64,000 nucleotides of DNA from Dryococelus australis. Its lineage: Eukaryota; Arthropoda; Insecta; Phasmatodea; Phasmatidae. The position numbers and the translations under genes are program-made. Shown one piece after another: positions 22,651 through 32,040 of the stretch. Location of the stretch: positions 55,583,251 through 55,647,250 of the forward strand of contig CM056994.1 of assembly GCA_029891345.1 (NCBI GenBank), read 5' to 3'. A model generated the notes under the pieces. It was not told where the DNA came from. It saw only the letters and a program-made list of their open reading frames with translations, and did no database searches. Each line of letters begins with the position of its first letter. Positions within the stretch are counted from its first letter, which is position 1.

Positions 22651-24037
22651 ATTATCGCGCGGCCCACACTTAGCTCTGACGTCATTCCTGACCTATACTT
22701 GCCACCACTGTCCACACTACCATCTGCAGCAGTACTGTTCCGTCCACACTCACCTCGGTCTGAAATAAGTATGGAACGACTAAGAGCGAACGTAAATTAT
22801 TCTTGTAATGTTACGAACCTGGACTACGAAGAAGGCTGCGATACGAAGGTCAAAAGCTACATCCGTAGCCTTCGAACACGAGGTTCCAGCTTCAAATCCC
22901 ACAGATGTCTATATTTTTAAGACATGCGTTTGTATCATGTAAACCGTCCCCCCAACTAGCCCCCCCCCCCCAGCATTAAGCAAAAGCTACAACGTAAACA
23001 TAATGAATAAAAAGTGACCATGGACTAAAAAAAAAAAAAAAAAAAAAGGTAACTCATTTGTAACTGAGTCGCATAGCGCACGAAATGCTATTTAGCCACA
23101 CACAGTGGTTTCAATTTCCAGTGTTAACCTTGGCTGTGCTCTCAATCTCGTTACCAACTCAAAGCATTTGGTAAAAGTTCTCACTCAAATTTCTTAGTCC
23201 AGTTCAGTTTTAGTTCAAACTTAAATTTTGCACCAAGAGTGTTAACAGATATGAGAGAGTTATGCCATTTACCAAATGGTTTAGGAACTTTTAAATAATA
23301 ACAACTGCCAATGGTCACTAGCGTTGTGTAACTGATTTGTGCTATTTTAAAAACATGAATGAAATACTGCCATCGATAGCCAACTTCACTCCAACAAGCC
23401 TTGAAAGAAATACTGAATAGATTGTATGACGTAATATTGTGCAAAGGTGTATATAGTCTTCAATATTTAAATCAGTGATGATATGGAAAACTACGTTTTA
23501 TAGGGAATGTACTAATCAGCTTAGCTAACTAGTTCGTTACTTCATTTCTTAGGCAATAAAATCAAGAAACTCACTTGAATAACCAAAGTTGTGCAAAGCT
23601 TGAAGAGCAGACAGCTCTCTGTTACACACGAGAACAATTTGTTTTGAGTTTTAGATACACGAGCTTATCTGATAATCAGTGGTCACGGAGCGCAGTCATG
23701 ATCTGCACGTACAATTAGGCTGGGAAAGTTAACACCGCGGGACAAGGAACACGGAACACGACTGCCAAGGCCGCAGAACCCGGCGTGCAAGTGAGGTCAC
23801 ACCTTGGCAGAACATTCTTCCTACGTCACACACGACATCGGCAACTCGTTCCGACACATTGGTCATGGCCAGGTTTTGCGACTGGCAGGAAGACCTACAA
23901 ACTATAGTTTCCCACAAAAACAGCGCTCTGATTTAGACAAACATTAGTTTTGAGAGCAAGTAGAGTATCACGATTCATTTCGACATGTATCTTCGTGGTG
24001 CGACAGCCTTGCAACATACCGACTGCAACGAGTGTTA
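22651..24037. other. Unassigned region
   Basis: No supported gene. A C run lies near 22962-22971 and an A run at 23028-23047. Short frames show no domain. Confidence 0.45.
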
Positions 24038-24411
24038 CAGACTGTTCACTGTACAATGAGCACTTTTGAAGGCTCTACTTAAGATCTACTTGTATGCACG
24101 TTGTGTATTCTTCTTTATTCATGCGTCGGCCACGTGAAACTATGGAATCATTAGAAAAGTAAATACTTTACAATTATGCTCATTCTTATACTTCGATGCA
24201 TTAAAAAAAAAAAACAGAAAGCGAAAGAAGTAATTTAAGTTATCACAAATGGTTACCTAACGCTTTTTATTCGACGTTAATATATGGAACTACTTTCCCT
24301 TCCATCGTTACCAACGTTACTGGGCGCATGTCACTCAATGCACACGGTAAAATATATGCAGGTAGGGGCAGTGACTTATTTCTAAGGTTGATTTCAAAAG
24401 TGCTCACCTTC
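24038..24411 (+). mobile_element. Family A MITE copy A6, deleted and missing its right end
   Basis: The left end is AGACTGTTCACTGTACAATG. The copy follows the family through GTTGTGTATTCTTC, then lacks about 40 bases before TTTATTCATGCGTCGGCCAC. Matches resume to TTTCAAAAGTGCTCACC, after which the right terminal repeat is absent. It is a broken, immobile copy. Confidence 0.8.
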
Positions 24412-24954
24412 CCAATATTGCAATTTTTTGTTATGAATTTTATGCGTGCGTTTGTTGAAAACTATGGATTTTGTACAGACTAAAGTTTATTTTTTGGTAA
24501 GTCACTGTACCAAATTTTTTGGGTTACCACAAAATATTGTTTTCAGTGTATAATAATTACAAAAAGGGATGTTTCTATAAATATAAATTGCAGATCAACA
24601 GTTCATATTCGAAACTCATTATGCTCTCGCACATAACAATTTAATGCCTGATGGGTGTGGCACATTATTTTCACGAAATAATTACTTTATCAAGCTATTA
24701 TTTTTTTCACTGTCTTTGGACGTTTTTAACTAGGATCAGCCTGAGAAGAAATAAAGGATTTTTCCCTGCGGGCGACAACATCAGTTAAACCAGCCACTTT
24801 AGTCAAGCCATGCCAACTTCATAAAATGTGCAAAGGATTGCTCTGTGTCCTGTCGTTCCATAAAATTCAATACAAGATCTATTATGTAGGCAGGGGAATA
24901 TGTTGGAAGTATAACTTGAGCAGGGCGAAGTAACAATGAGTGTATTACAGAGTG

Positions 24955-25378
24955 CGTGAGCAGAGAGCAGGTGTGGCTGGGCGCCACAGCTCGGCGCTGC
25001 GCTGCACGGGGTCACGAAGTGGTTCTCCAGGGCGGCGTGTTACCACGGCGACGGAGCCTGGAGCAGTGACACTGGTTGGGTTATGGGGGGGGGGGGGGCA
25101 CTCGCTGGCGGTCCGGGGGTCCGGAAACGGCGCTCCGGGTCGGTGCTTCGACTCCGGGCGCGGCAGGGAGGCGTGGCCGCGCGCTCTGGAGTGGCGGGAA
25201 CAGACAGCCTCTCCCGCCCCCTCGCGCCGCTCTGACGGCGACGGATCGTTATTCCCGGAGCACCGGAGGAATAGGGTTGGTGGTGGGGGGTGCCGCGGAG
25301 GTATTGTCTGCACGCGCCCACCAGGCGTCGTCACGTTCCCCAGGCGTCCATCCGCACCGGTGGTCCTTCCCGCCCACA
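24955..25378. promoter_or_regulatory. GC-rich, CpG-dense island
   Basis: This stretch of about 420 bases is one of the most GC-rich in the window and opens long frames on both strands at once, which marks composition and not coding. It contains a G run near 25086-25098. In AT-rich animal genomes such islands can mark promoters, but no TATA, splice site or adjoining exon can be tied to it. Its right edge coincides with the inverted repeat that starts at 25379. Confidence 0.3.
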
Positions 25379-25605
25379 GACTAAAGATGAGGTAGACCGA
25401 TCTCGCTGGCTGCGCACAACCAATCTCCGTGTCCCCACATTGAACTGCTTTTCTGCCTACACGTTTTGGCAAAATGGCGTGGATTGGGTTTAAGGTTAGA
25501 ACACTGTTTAGTAAACCAGTGCTTCTGAGATGTTTTTCTACTGCCTCTAATCAATTTGTAACGCTTTTTGATTACATTCAAACTGGTAAAACTACTTTAT
25601 TAATA

Positions 25606-25822
25606 CAGAGTGAGTCCTTTAAAAGAGGCCCTGTAGGACTCGAGTGTAACGGAGCGAGGGAATGAGGAAATACAGTCCAGTGTGACAACAAAATACCTAG
25701 AGTAGGTGCTGGAAGTGGCCGTTATTGACCTCGAGGCAGGTGTGCAGACGACACCAAAAGTTGTGTAATGCACGGGCGAGGACATGCCGCGGGATGACAT
25801 CGATAATGCCCCACTCATCCTG
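25606..25822. mobile_element. Internally deleted mariner-like element, 217 bp
   Basis: The ends CAGAGTGAGTCC and (inverse) CAGGATGAGTGGGGC are imperfect inverted repeats flanked by TA, the Tc1/mariner target. The interior keeps only the last part of a transposase on the minus strand. It is therefore a deletion derivative that could move only with a transposase in trans. Confidence 0.7.
25697..25812 (-). pseudogene. Mariner-like transposase, C-terminal remnant
   Basis: On the minus strand, codons translate to a run ending in RLHTCLEVNNGHFQHLL and a stop at 25697-25699. The 'CLEVNNGHFQHLL-stop' ending is the typical C-terminus of an arthropod mariner/Tc-type transposase group. About 38 residues remain of a protein usually near 340, and no catalytic residue is kept. 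It sits in the 217-bp element described here. Confidence 0.7.
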
Positions 25823-25974
25823 TATAATAGAGCTTGTCATTTAAAAATTAAGATGTAAACAAACATGTTCATCACTGTTAACCACGTGACTTTGACAGTT
25901 GTGTAGGATTGGGGTAGGTCAATATTGGCTACGTGCGCAGAAGACGAATAAGCGGTCTACCTCATCTTTAGTCT

Positions 25975-27036
25975 ATGCTCCCGTCACCTCGGGGCACCGA
26001 TTACACAACTACACAGAGGCGAAATGACGCGGTGGTTCTCCTGACTTAGGCACGTCCATTCTCTGATAGGCTGCGAAGGGCCCTGGAGACGGACTTTGTA
26101 TGTTCTGATTGGCTAACTGCACGCCGCGAAAGGTTTCCCCTCTGGCTGAGCTGCCATCTGGTGAGTAGGTTACCAGGCGCTTTATAACCACAGACTCACA
26201 TACGAGAGCGTGTACCTAACATAGTCTTATCCCAAACCAACACAGCTGTCAAAGTCGCATGGTCAGCACGTGTTTTTTTATACCTTTATTTTCAAAAGAC
26301 AAGCACTTTATTATAAAATACTTATAGACTACATAATTAACTAAAAACACATTTCGTGATCCTCTGACAGTAAGTTTTATTTACAATTTATATTTAAACA
26401 CTAACTCGCTAATACTTAAATACATCTGCGATCCACAAACTGAAGTTTAAAATAAATATGAATACGTGATTTCATTCATTTTTAAAATTATTAGTTAATA
26501 CCAAACAATCATTGATAGGAAGAGTTTTAAATTTCGAAACAAGATTTGATTATAACTATCCACAACATAAGATTATTTTAAAATGTTTTCCATTTACTTC
26601 TCGTATTGAGATAAAATTCCTACTTGTACTATTCTACAAACTTATTGCATCGAAACAAATTACAGTTAGCATGTTTGGCCAGCTAGACAATTTGACACGG
26701 GTACGTGCGAACAGCGAAGTAAAGCAAGTATGCAGTACCAGAAATCTTTACCGGCAGGTTGCAAGAAGGTTGTGATTCACAAGGGGCGGCCAGCACTGGA
26801 GGTTTACAGAGCGCGGCTTGTCCTTTATAAAAGTGACAAGTGGGTTAAGGTCTGGAGCTGGCATTCTCCCGCGGTCCCTGCATGCGACAGCAATTCTGCA
26901 GACAACAGTAGGCGGGTTAGGGAGCAGAGGGTGTAGGAAATCGACCTGCGGTGTCACTGCGGCATGATGGATGGGCAAATGCCGGTTATGGCACGGCCAT
27001 AAAAGGGTTGGCGTGCACGCAGGGTGTCATTATCAA
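25975..27036. other. Unassigned region
   Basis: No shared repeat is recognised. Two CCAAT-type GATTGGCT motifs (in either orientation) and a TTTATAACC stretch occur at 26050-26190, which is promoter-like but unsupported. The stretch 26270-26690 is AT-rich. Confidence 0.4.
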
Positions 27037-27056
27037 CCCCCCCCCCCCCCCCCCCC
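27037..27056. repeat. Poly(C) tract of 20
   Basis: Twenty uninterrupted C residues. Length in the assembly may not be reliable. Confidence 0.9.
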
Positions 27057-27188
27057 GCTAGTAGAGTGAGTTAGTCCTTCCCTTACCTACACTACACTGT
27101 GTAAACTACGCCCTTTGTTTTCGGCGGATTCGTAACTCATCGGGAGCCAGACCAATACGTAGGATGAAGGACGTCAAAACATTGATAT

Positions 27189-27597
27189 AGCCTAATCGCG
27201 GTTTCTTCACACTTTTAGAATCAAAATTTTAAAAATCACCCCGTGTATGATGTGTTTAGTTCTTTCCTAAATATGCCATGTATCACACGCGTTTTATACT
27301 TATGTTCATAAAAGTATTTTTTTTGTTAAATTTTGTATTTTATCTATAAATTATAGTGCTTCATTTATACATAATATGAATAAGAATGGTGAATAAACAT
27401 GTGTGTTGGTAACGCCTAGTGAGACATAGTTCTTATACAAAATATTACATCTGAGTAGACACGAATACGGTGGATTTTCCTATAGTGTAAATTTCCGGAC
27501 TTCGTTAACCTTAATTTGCACGAGGCGGAGAAATATCCTGGAAGTAGAACTTTAGCAGAGTTTCAGAAAAGGGTGAAGTAAGCATGAATGGATTATA
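27189..27597 (+). mobile_element. Family B MITE copy B5
   Basis: The left end is GCCTAATCGCGGTTTCTTCA and the right end is GAAGTAAGCATGAATGGAT before TATA. Shared blocks include CCTAAATATGCCATGTATCA and GTGTGTTGGTAACGCCTAGT. It is non-coding and full length. Confidence 0.85.
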
Positions 27598-27844
27598 GTT
27601 TGTTCTGCCTCTGTATTTTGATCACCGTTTATGTAATATGCGAAGGAAATCTGCTAGCCGAATGTTCTGTTATCAAGAAAGACCCGAAATTTTCTGGCTA
27701 TTATTACAGAAACGATTATACTCTTTTAAGATTATCTACTACACTCAGGAATATACACAAAAAATTAACAAAATTAATGCGTAACTTTTGTATTTTCCAA
27801 CAGTATAAATAAATTATCACAAACTACAATGTGTTCGATTACTT

Positions 27845-28035
27845 TAATCAGGTGGCCACGGTGCCCAAGTTCGAATCCCGACCGCGTCGAGGATTGTCAG
27901 AGTGGGGAAATTTCAGTTGCGGGTTCCGGACTAGGCGCTGTACTGTCCCTTCACTGCCGTACTGCGGAACGCAACGGCAAACCGTCACATGATCATCTTC
28001 CCTAGTCCGCCTCGTGCGTCAAAAACCGATCCTCG
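27845..28035 (+). mobile_element. tRNA-derived SINE fragment (second type)
   Basis: AGTTCGAATCCCGACC at about 27868 is a good Pol III B box (GTTCGAATCC). It is followed by a GC-rich body with GTTGCGGGTTCCGGACTAG and CGCAACGGCAAACCGTCACA. The A box half is only partly visible (GGTGGCCACGGTGCCC). The body differs from the SINE that begins at 28068, so these are two SINE types side by side. Confidence 0.55.
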
Positions 28036-28067
28036 CGTTGCACTCCCATCATAAAGCTACGTCGAAG

Positions 28068-28330
28068 GGTCGCGGTGTTTGAGCGGTTAGCATGCTCGCC
28101 TCCCACCAAGGCGAACCGGGTTCAATCCCCGGCCAGGTCACCGGATTTTCGCAAGTAGGAATCGTGCCGGACGATGTCGTTGGTCGGCGGGTTTTCTCGG
28201 GGATCTCCCGTTCCCCCCGCCATTTCATTCCGGCGCCGCTCCATACCCACCTTAATCACCCTCATCATCTCTCAAGGCCTCGTTGTTAATAGCCGCCCAA
28301 ATCTCTTCACTCACTCATTCATTGTCGACT
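28068..28330 (+). mobile_element. tRNA-derived SINE with intact-looking head
   Basis: The head has an A-box region (GGTGTTTGAGCGGTTAGC), an anticodon-like stem CGCCT/AGGCG around CCCACCA, and a T-arm CCGGG/CCCGG around TTCAATC. It most resembles glycine (CCC) or valine tRNAs. Acceptor pairing is poor, so it is not a working tRNA. The body follows with GGCGGGTTTTCTCGGGGATC, CCGCCATTTCATTCCGGCGC, and ends near CTCACTCATTCATTG. Related pieces lie at 22560, 35655 and 42127. Confidence 0.7.
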
Positions 28331-29522
28331 CTGGCCCAGCCACTTGAGCGTCTACACGTTCACAAGATAATAAGGAGTGTGTACGTGAACGAGAGATCAA
28401 CAGGCGATGGTACGGCGAGAACAACCCACACGACAAATATCAGAATTTGAACACCGAGTCGTTTCTCGGAGCCCATTATATCAAGGAGACTTCGAAGCAT
28501 TCGGGGCTTTCGCGATACAACGTAGCAGCCCACGGACAATGTGGCGACCACGAAATTATCATTCGCTAGAAATATTTGAACGTAACTAATCTCCTTTTCG
28601 GTTTGTTTTGGTCAGAAAATTTCCCGACCGTTTACTGCCTTTCGTAGGTTCGTTACTGCGGCCATTCCTATCCCTATTATGGACAAATGATGCTGAAATT
28701 CCTTCATGTAAGCTCTCACACGTCCTTGCCCATCAGATCACTGGTTTAAAAAAAAAAAAACGACTTAAAGTTTCGAAATGCAGCTCTTCAAATAAAATAA
28801 ACCTTTATCTTAATGCTAGAATTTTCTGGACGGGGATTTCCGTTGTGGGTTGTCTGGCAGACTCGGTCGTGGTTTGTGGGTGTTCCTCAGGGTACTATAA
28901 TTTCCTACCCTGTGTTTACTCCTTCGCTGCTTCACCTCTATCTCATTCATTCTTCGGGCTAGACAGACAGATCTGTACGTCAGGTATGGCAGTAGGCTCG
29001 GCTCAACCTGAAAGCGGTGGTTGAGGGGGAAGGGGTGCAGGTCTTTCTTTCACAAAGATTATTTTATCGAAGGTGTAAGAGATAGGCTAGTATTGCCTTC
29101 GAAAACGGTTTAATAAGGATCCATTGTGATTGCTGTATGCAGTACCTGGTGTGCTCTCTAGTGCACCGCCAAGCACCTTCGCCCGAGGCAAGCTGTCCAT
29201 CTAGAGAATCTCCTCTACCTGCTCCTTATTCTCTTCCCCTTTTCTATTTCAGGTGTCGGCTGGCGACACGGGAGGGGAAATGCCCAATTGCGCATCCTCC
29301 CCTCGAACAGAGGGGCTACCTCCCACCCCCTGGTTTAAAACTAAATCCAGCGTGACCAATAAATCAAAGATACCCCCCCCCCCCTCCAACACTCCGCCTT
29401 CCAAACTTTCTCTTCCAGTGTTTCGCACACCTTTTCGATAAAGATTATCATTTCCCGTCCTCTGTTCTACTATAAATCTTTTTCTACTTCATAAATTGCG
29501 TGCAAACTTACAATTCTTTTTT
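28331..29522. other. Unassigned region
   Basis: No supported gene. An A run lies at 28749-28760 and a C run at 29375-29385. The pyrimidine-rich part (29180-29450) opens proline- and serine-rich frames. Confidence 0.4.
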
Positions 29523-29870
29523 GTCGAGGGGTTTTTACGGTGCCTATGCCGGTTTTCCCCAACCACCCTCGTAGTTCATATTAAGTTAGCATGGGAGGTA
29601 AACTTGGCCCCAATCACGGCCAAGCTTGTCCAATCCCAATAAAGCCGCGAGCATGTGCCTTTGTAGTTAGAAACTTCCCTGCATGTCTAGGCGTAAGGGG
29701 CTCAGCCCTGAGACGCACTTAGGCCCTATCCCTGGACCACCGACTCTCTTTTTATATTCAAGGTATGTTAGGAAAAAAATCGATCCCAAGCGTAGTTCAC
29801 GGAGTATAAAAGTCGCTGGTCGTGGAGGCGGGTGTCATTCAGCGACACGACTCACGCTTGTCGGGAAGGG
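29523..29870 (+). repeat. Family D repeat copy D1, possible LTR
   Basis: D1 and D2 (63520) start at the same point, TGTCGA(G/C)(G/T)GGGTTTTT, and share ACGGTGCCTATGCCGGTTTT, TGGCCCCAATCACGG, GGCGTAAGGGGCTCAGCCCT and GGAGTATAAAAGTCGCTGG. An AATAAA lies at about 29638 and a TATAAAAG at about 29803. A TG start and a TATA box would suit an LTR, but AATAAA lies upstream of TATA and no matching CA end or polyprotein is visible. The right boundary is uncertain. Confidence 0.5.
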
Positions 29871-30487
29871 TGGGCGGACAAGAGGGCGAGGTCGCACGTG
29901 ACTGGGCTGCGAGGAGGAGATAGACGCCTATCGGGGGTCGTCAAGACGCCCCGGGTAAAGCCGCTTAACGCCGGGACGCCTGCAATATTCACACCGCCTC
30001 GCCGCCAAATGGCATTGTTCCGAGTCGCGGTTGACGTCACGCCGCGCCCGTACAGTCCGGCCTTCCAGCCGCTGCGACCACGCAAATACACTCGTGTAGC
30101 AAAATTAAGGGTGTACGCCACACCACAGTATGTTCATTGTTTAGACATTGTCACTAATTACCCGTTACTCGCAAAAAAAAAAAAAAAAAAAAACCTCACA
30201 GGTCTCGCATAGAAAAAAAAAGTTAATATTCTAATATTTTAAAAATGTACAAATTAAAAAAATCAACTTACGTGCAGAAATGAGAACGTTTACACTGAAA
30301 GAAGATTCTAAGAACTACTCTACGTTTTTTTAAACTTGTAAAAGGAAATGTTTCTGTCATGTCAAAAAATTGCTGAAAATAAGGAAATTCTTGCACAGGC
30401 CTATATTTCATTTGTGACACCCTCTGAATTGATGTAAAACAATTTTTACAAAGCATACTTTAAAAGTAATTAAGACTTGCAAGTATA
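29871..30487. other. Unassigned region
   Basis: A GC-rich start (to about 30090) gives way to AT-rich DNA with an A run at 30174-30192. No gene is supported. Confidence 0.4.
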
Positions 30488-30719
30488 GGCTGTTCACGGT
30501 AAAGTGAGCACTTTTGAGGCCCTAGTTACTTTTTCCTTTCAGCCATTTTTTATCCTTTGACTACCTTATTAAATAAATATATACGTGTAAGTAATAAACA
30601 CAGTGTGTATATTCCACAGCACCCGGAATTTAACGTCTAAGGCTAACATGAAACGTGTTTATTGACTATTATTCCAAATGAAAGGGCTTTCAAAAGTACT
30701 CACTTTACCGCGAATAGCC
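30488..30719. mobile_element. Family C MITE copy C3
   Basis: The ends GGCTGTTCACGGTAAAGTGA and CTCACTTTACCGCGAATAGC are inverted copies. TA lies on both sides. The interior has AATAAACACAGTGTGTATAT, as in C1. It is non-coding and the best-preserved copy of the subfamily. Confidence 0.8.
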
Positions 30720-30756
30720 TATGAAAGATTTGAAACGCTTAAAGGTCACGTCCACA

Positions 30757-30758
<2 letters not shown>

Positions 30759-30813
<55 letters not shown>

Positions 30814-30824
30814 ATATATATATA
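30759..30824. repeat. (TA)n microsatellite
   Basis: About 30 TA units with one phase break (TTATA) near 30803. Confidence 0.95.
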
Positions 30825-31084
30825 AATATAAACCTTTCATTTTACGGAAAAAGTGCTGGTAACAATATATCCAGAAGTGTTAGTAAACTCTCCGTAAAAT
30901 TACGGACACATTGATTTTCAGAAAAGGTCTTTCCGTAAATTTCACGGAACCTCTTCGTTAATTTCCTGTACTTTCCGTTTAAAATAAAAAGAGATAGTGC
31001 AAATGTCTTTAATTTTTGTTATGTGGGTGTTCTACTGTGTATAAGAAATGATATAAAAAGATTTGAAATATTTTATACTTAAGC

Positions 31085-31140
31085 GAGGTTTGAACCCGAG
31101 TCAAGAAATTACCAGTTCACAACTCTAACCATCACCACTT
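31085..31140 (-). mobile_element. tRNA-like SINE head, degraded
   Basis: On the minus strand GGTTAGAGTTGTGAACTGG is followed by CGGGTTCAAACCTCG, a good B box. The A box is weak and no cloverleaf closes. It is probably an old SINE head. Confidence 0.4.
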
Positions 31141-31249
31141 TCATTTGACGTTGTTGTGACATTTTTGACGACGTTGACGAAGCTCTTAGTTAGTCCGACT
31201 TGTTGACGAATTCCCTGTGCGACAATCGAACTGAGCATCCGCCACGTCG

Positions 31250-31321
31250 GAGACACCGGGGCGCGAACTCGTAACTCTCCGACTACAAGTCGGCCACCCT
31301 ACCCCTGAGCTATGAGGGACA
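31250..31321 (-). mobile_element. tRNA-like sequence with Thr(TGT)-like anticodon loop
   Basis: On the minus strand ATAGCTCAGGGGTAGGGTGG holds a full A box (TAGCTCAGGGG). CCGACTTGTAGTCGG forms an anticodon-type stem with TGT in the loop, and GAGTTCGCGCCCC is a decayed B box. Acceptor and T stems do not pair, so it is read as a SINE head or dead tRNA copy. Confidence 0.5.
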
Positions 31322-31844
31322 ATTGTGGTATAACTTTTATATTTAAAAGACAAAAGTAAAGATTCAGTGTTGCCAAATGTTACAGAAGCCTGGTCATAGT
31401 CGCATGGATAACCTTAACTGCCGCAGAAACGATCGTTTTCTTGTTACAGTGGCGAAGAAGGCTTCGTGCAGAATCGGCATTGTTCGTCCCCGTAACTCGA
31501 AGCCAAAGGGAATACGGAGACATTCTGTATTTACGGGCTTAACTCCGCTTTTCGTCATTAAGGATTGCCTTTCAGTGTATACACTGTACATTTCCGTAAA
31601 ACATCCCGTAAATATACGGAAATATTTTACAGTGCAGCCATAAGGAAACGCTGCGACAGCGATGAAAAATAGCATAAATAAGCTTCAGGCGTGTCCCGTT
31701 TCCTCAGAATTTTAAGTTGTTCCTGTATGTTTTTATACAGCAACCTCTTCAGGAGAGATAGCATTGTCGATATAGTTTGAAACACTATTAAAACTAGTGA
31801 AAAACCTTAAGCATAGTGTAGACTGCGGAGCGGATTGATGGAAA

Positions 31845-32040
31845 TATTGCAAGATTGATCGAAAGATTACGAAAGATTGATAGGAATATTAAAAGATTGA
31901 TGGTAAGATTGCTGAGGATCGGTGAGGATTGGTTGCGGATTGGTGAAGATTGTGAAAGTTTGATGAAAAGATTGGAAGATTAATGGATAGGTCCAAATGT
32001 CGATGGTATGATCGAACGAATGACGGATTGATGGTCAAGA
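31845..32040. repeat. Minisatellite of AAGATTGATGG type
   Basis: About a dozen degenerate units such as GAAAGATTGATAGG and GAGGATTGGTTGCGG lie in tandem. It is the reverse-complement form of the block at 17262-17402. Confidence 0.6.

Larger units (their letters stand above)
25379..25974. mobile_element. Inverted-repeat unit of about 596 bp
   Basis: GACTAAAGATGAGGTAGACC at 25379 is matched exactly in inverse at the right edge (25954-25974, CGGTCTACCTCATCTTTAGT). Weaker pairing continues inwards to GCTGCGCAC and GTGCGCAG, so the terminal repeats are roughly 40 bp. A small mariner-like element is nested inside. No clear target duplication is seen at the edges, so whether this is a transposon or an inverted duplication is open. 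Confidence 0.55.
30755..31634. mobile_element. Possible TACAGTG-ended element with TTTACGG repeats
   Basis: The left edge reads CACTGTATATAT and the right edge is the inverse ATATTTTACAGTG. TTTCCGTAAA-like words recur near both ends (30840-30950 and 31590-31625). The ends resemble those of the MITE at 55808. The flanks are CA, not TA, so the assignment is weak. tRNA-like sequences lie inside on the minus strand. Confidence 0.3.

Noticed and set aside
24945-25472. Long frames (175 and 151 residues) on both strands
   Set aside because: GC-rich composition removes stop codons on both strands. No domain, and no consistent reading frame preference.
28068-28142. Functional tRNA-Gly or tRNA-Val
   Set aside because: Anticodon and T arms fold, but the acceptor stem does not pair and a SINE body follows.
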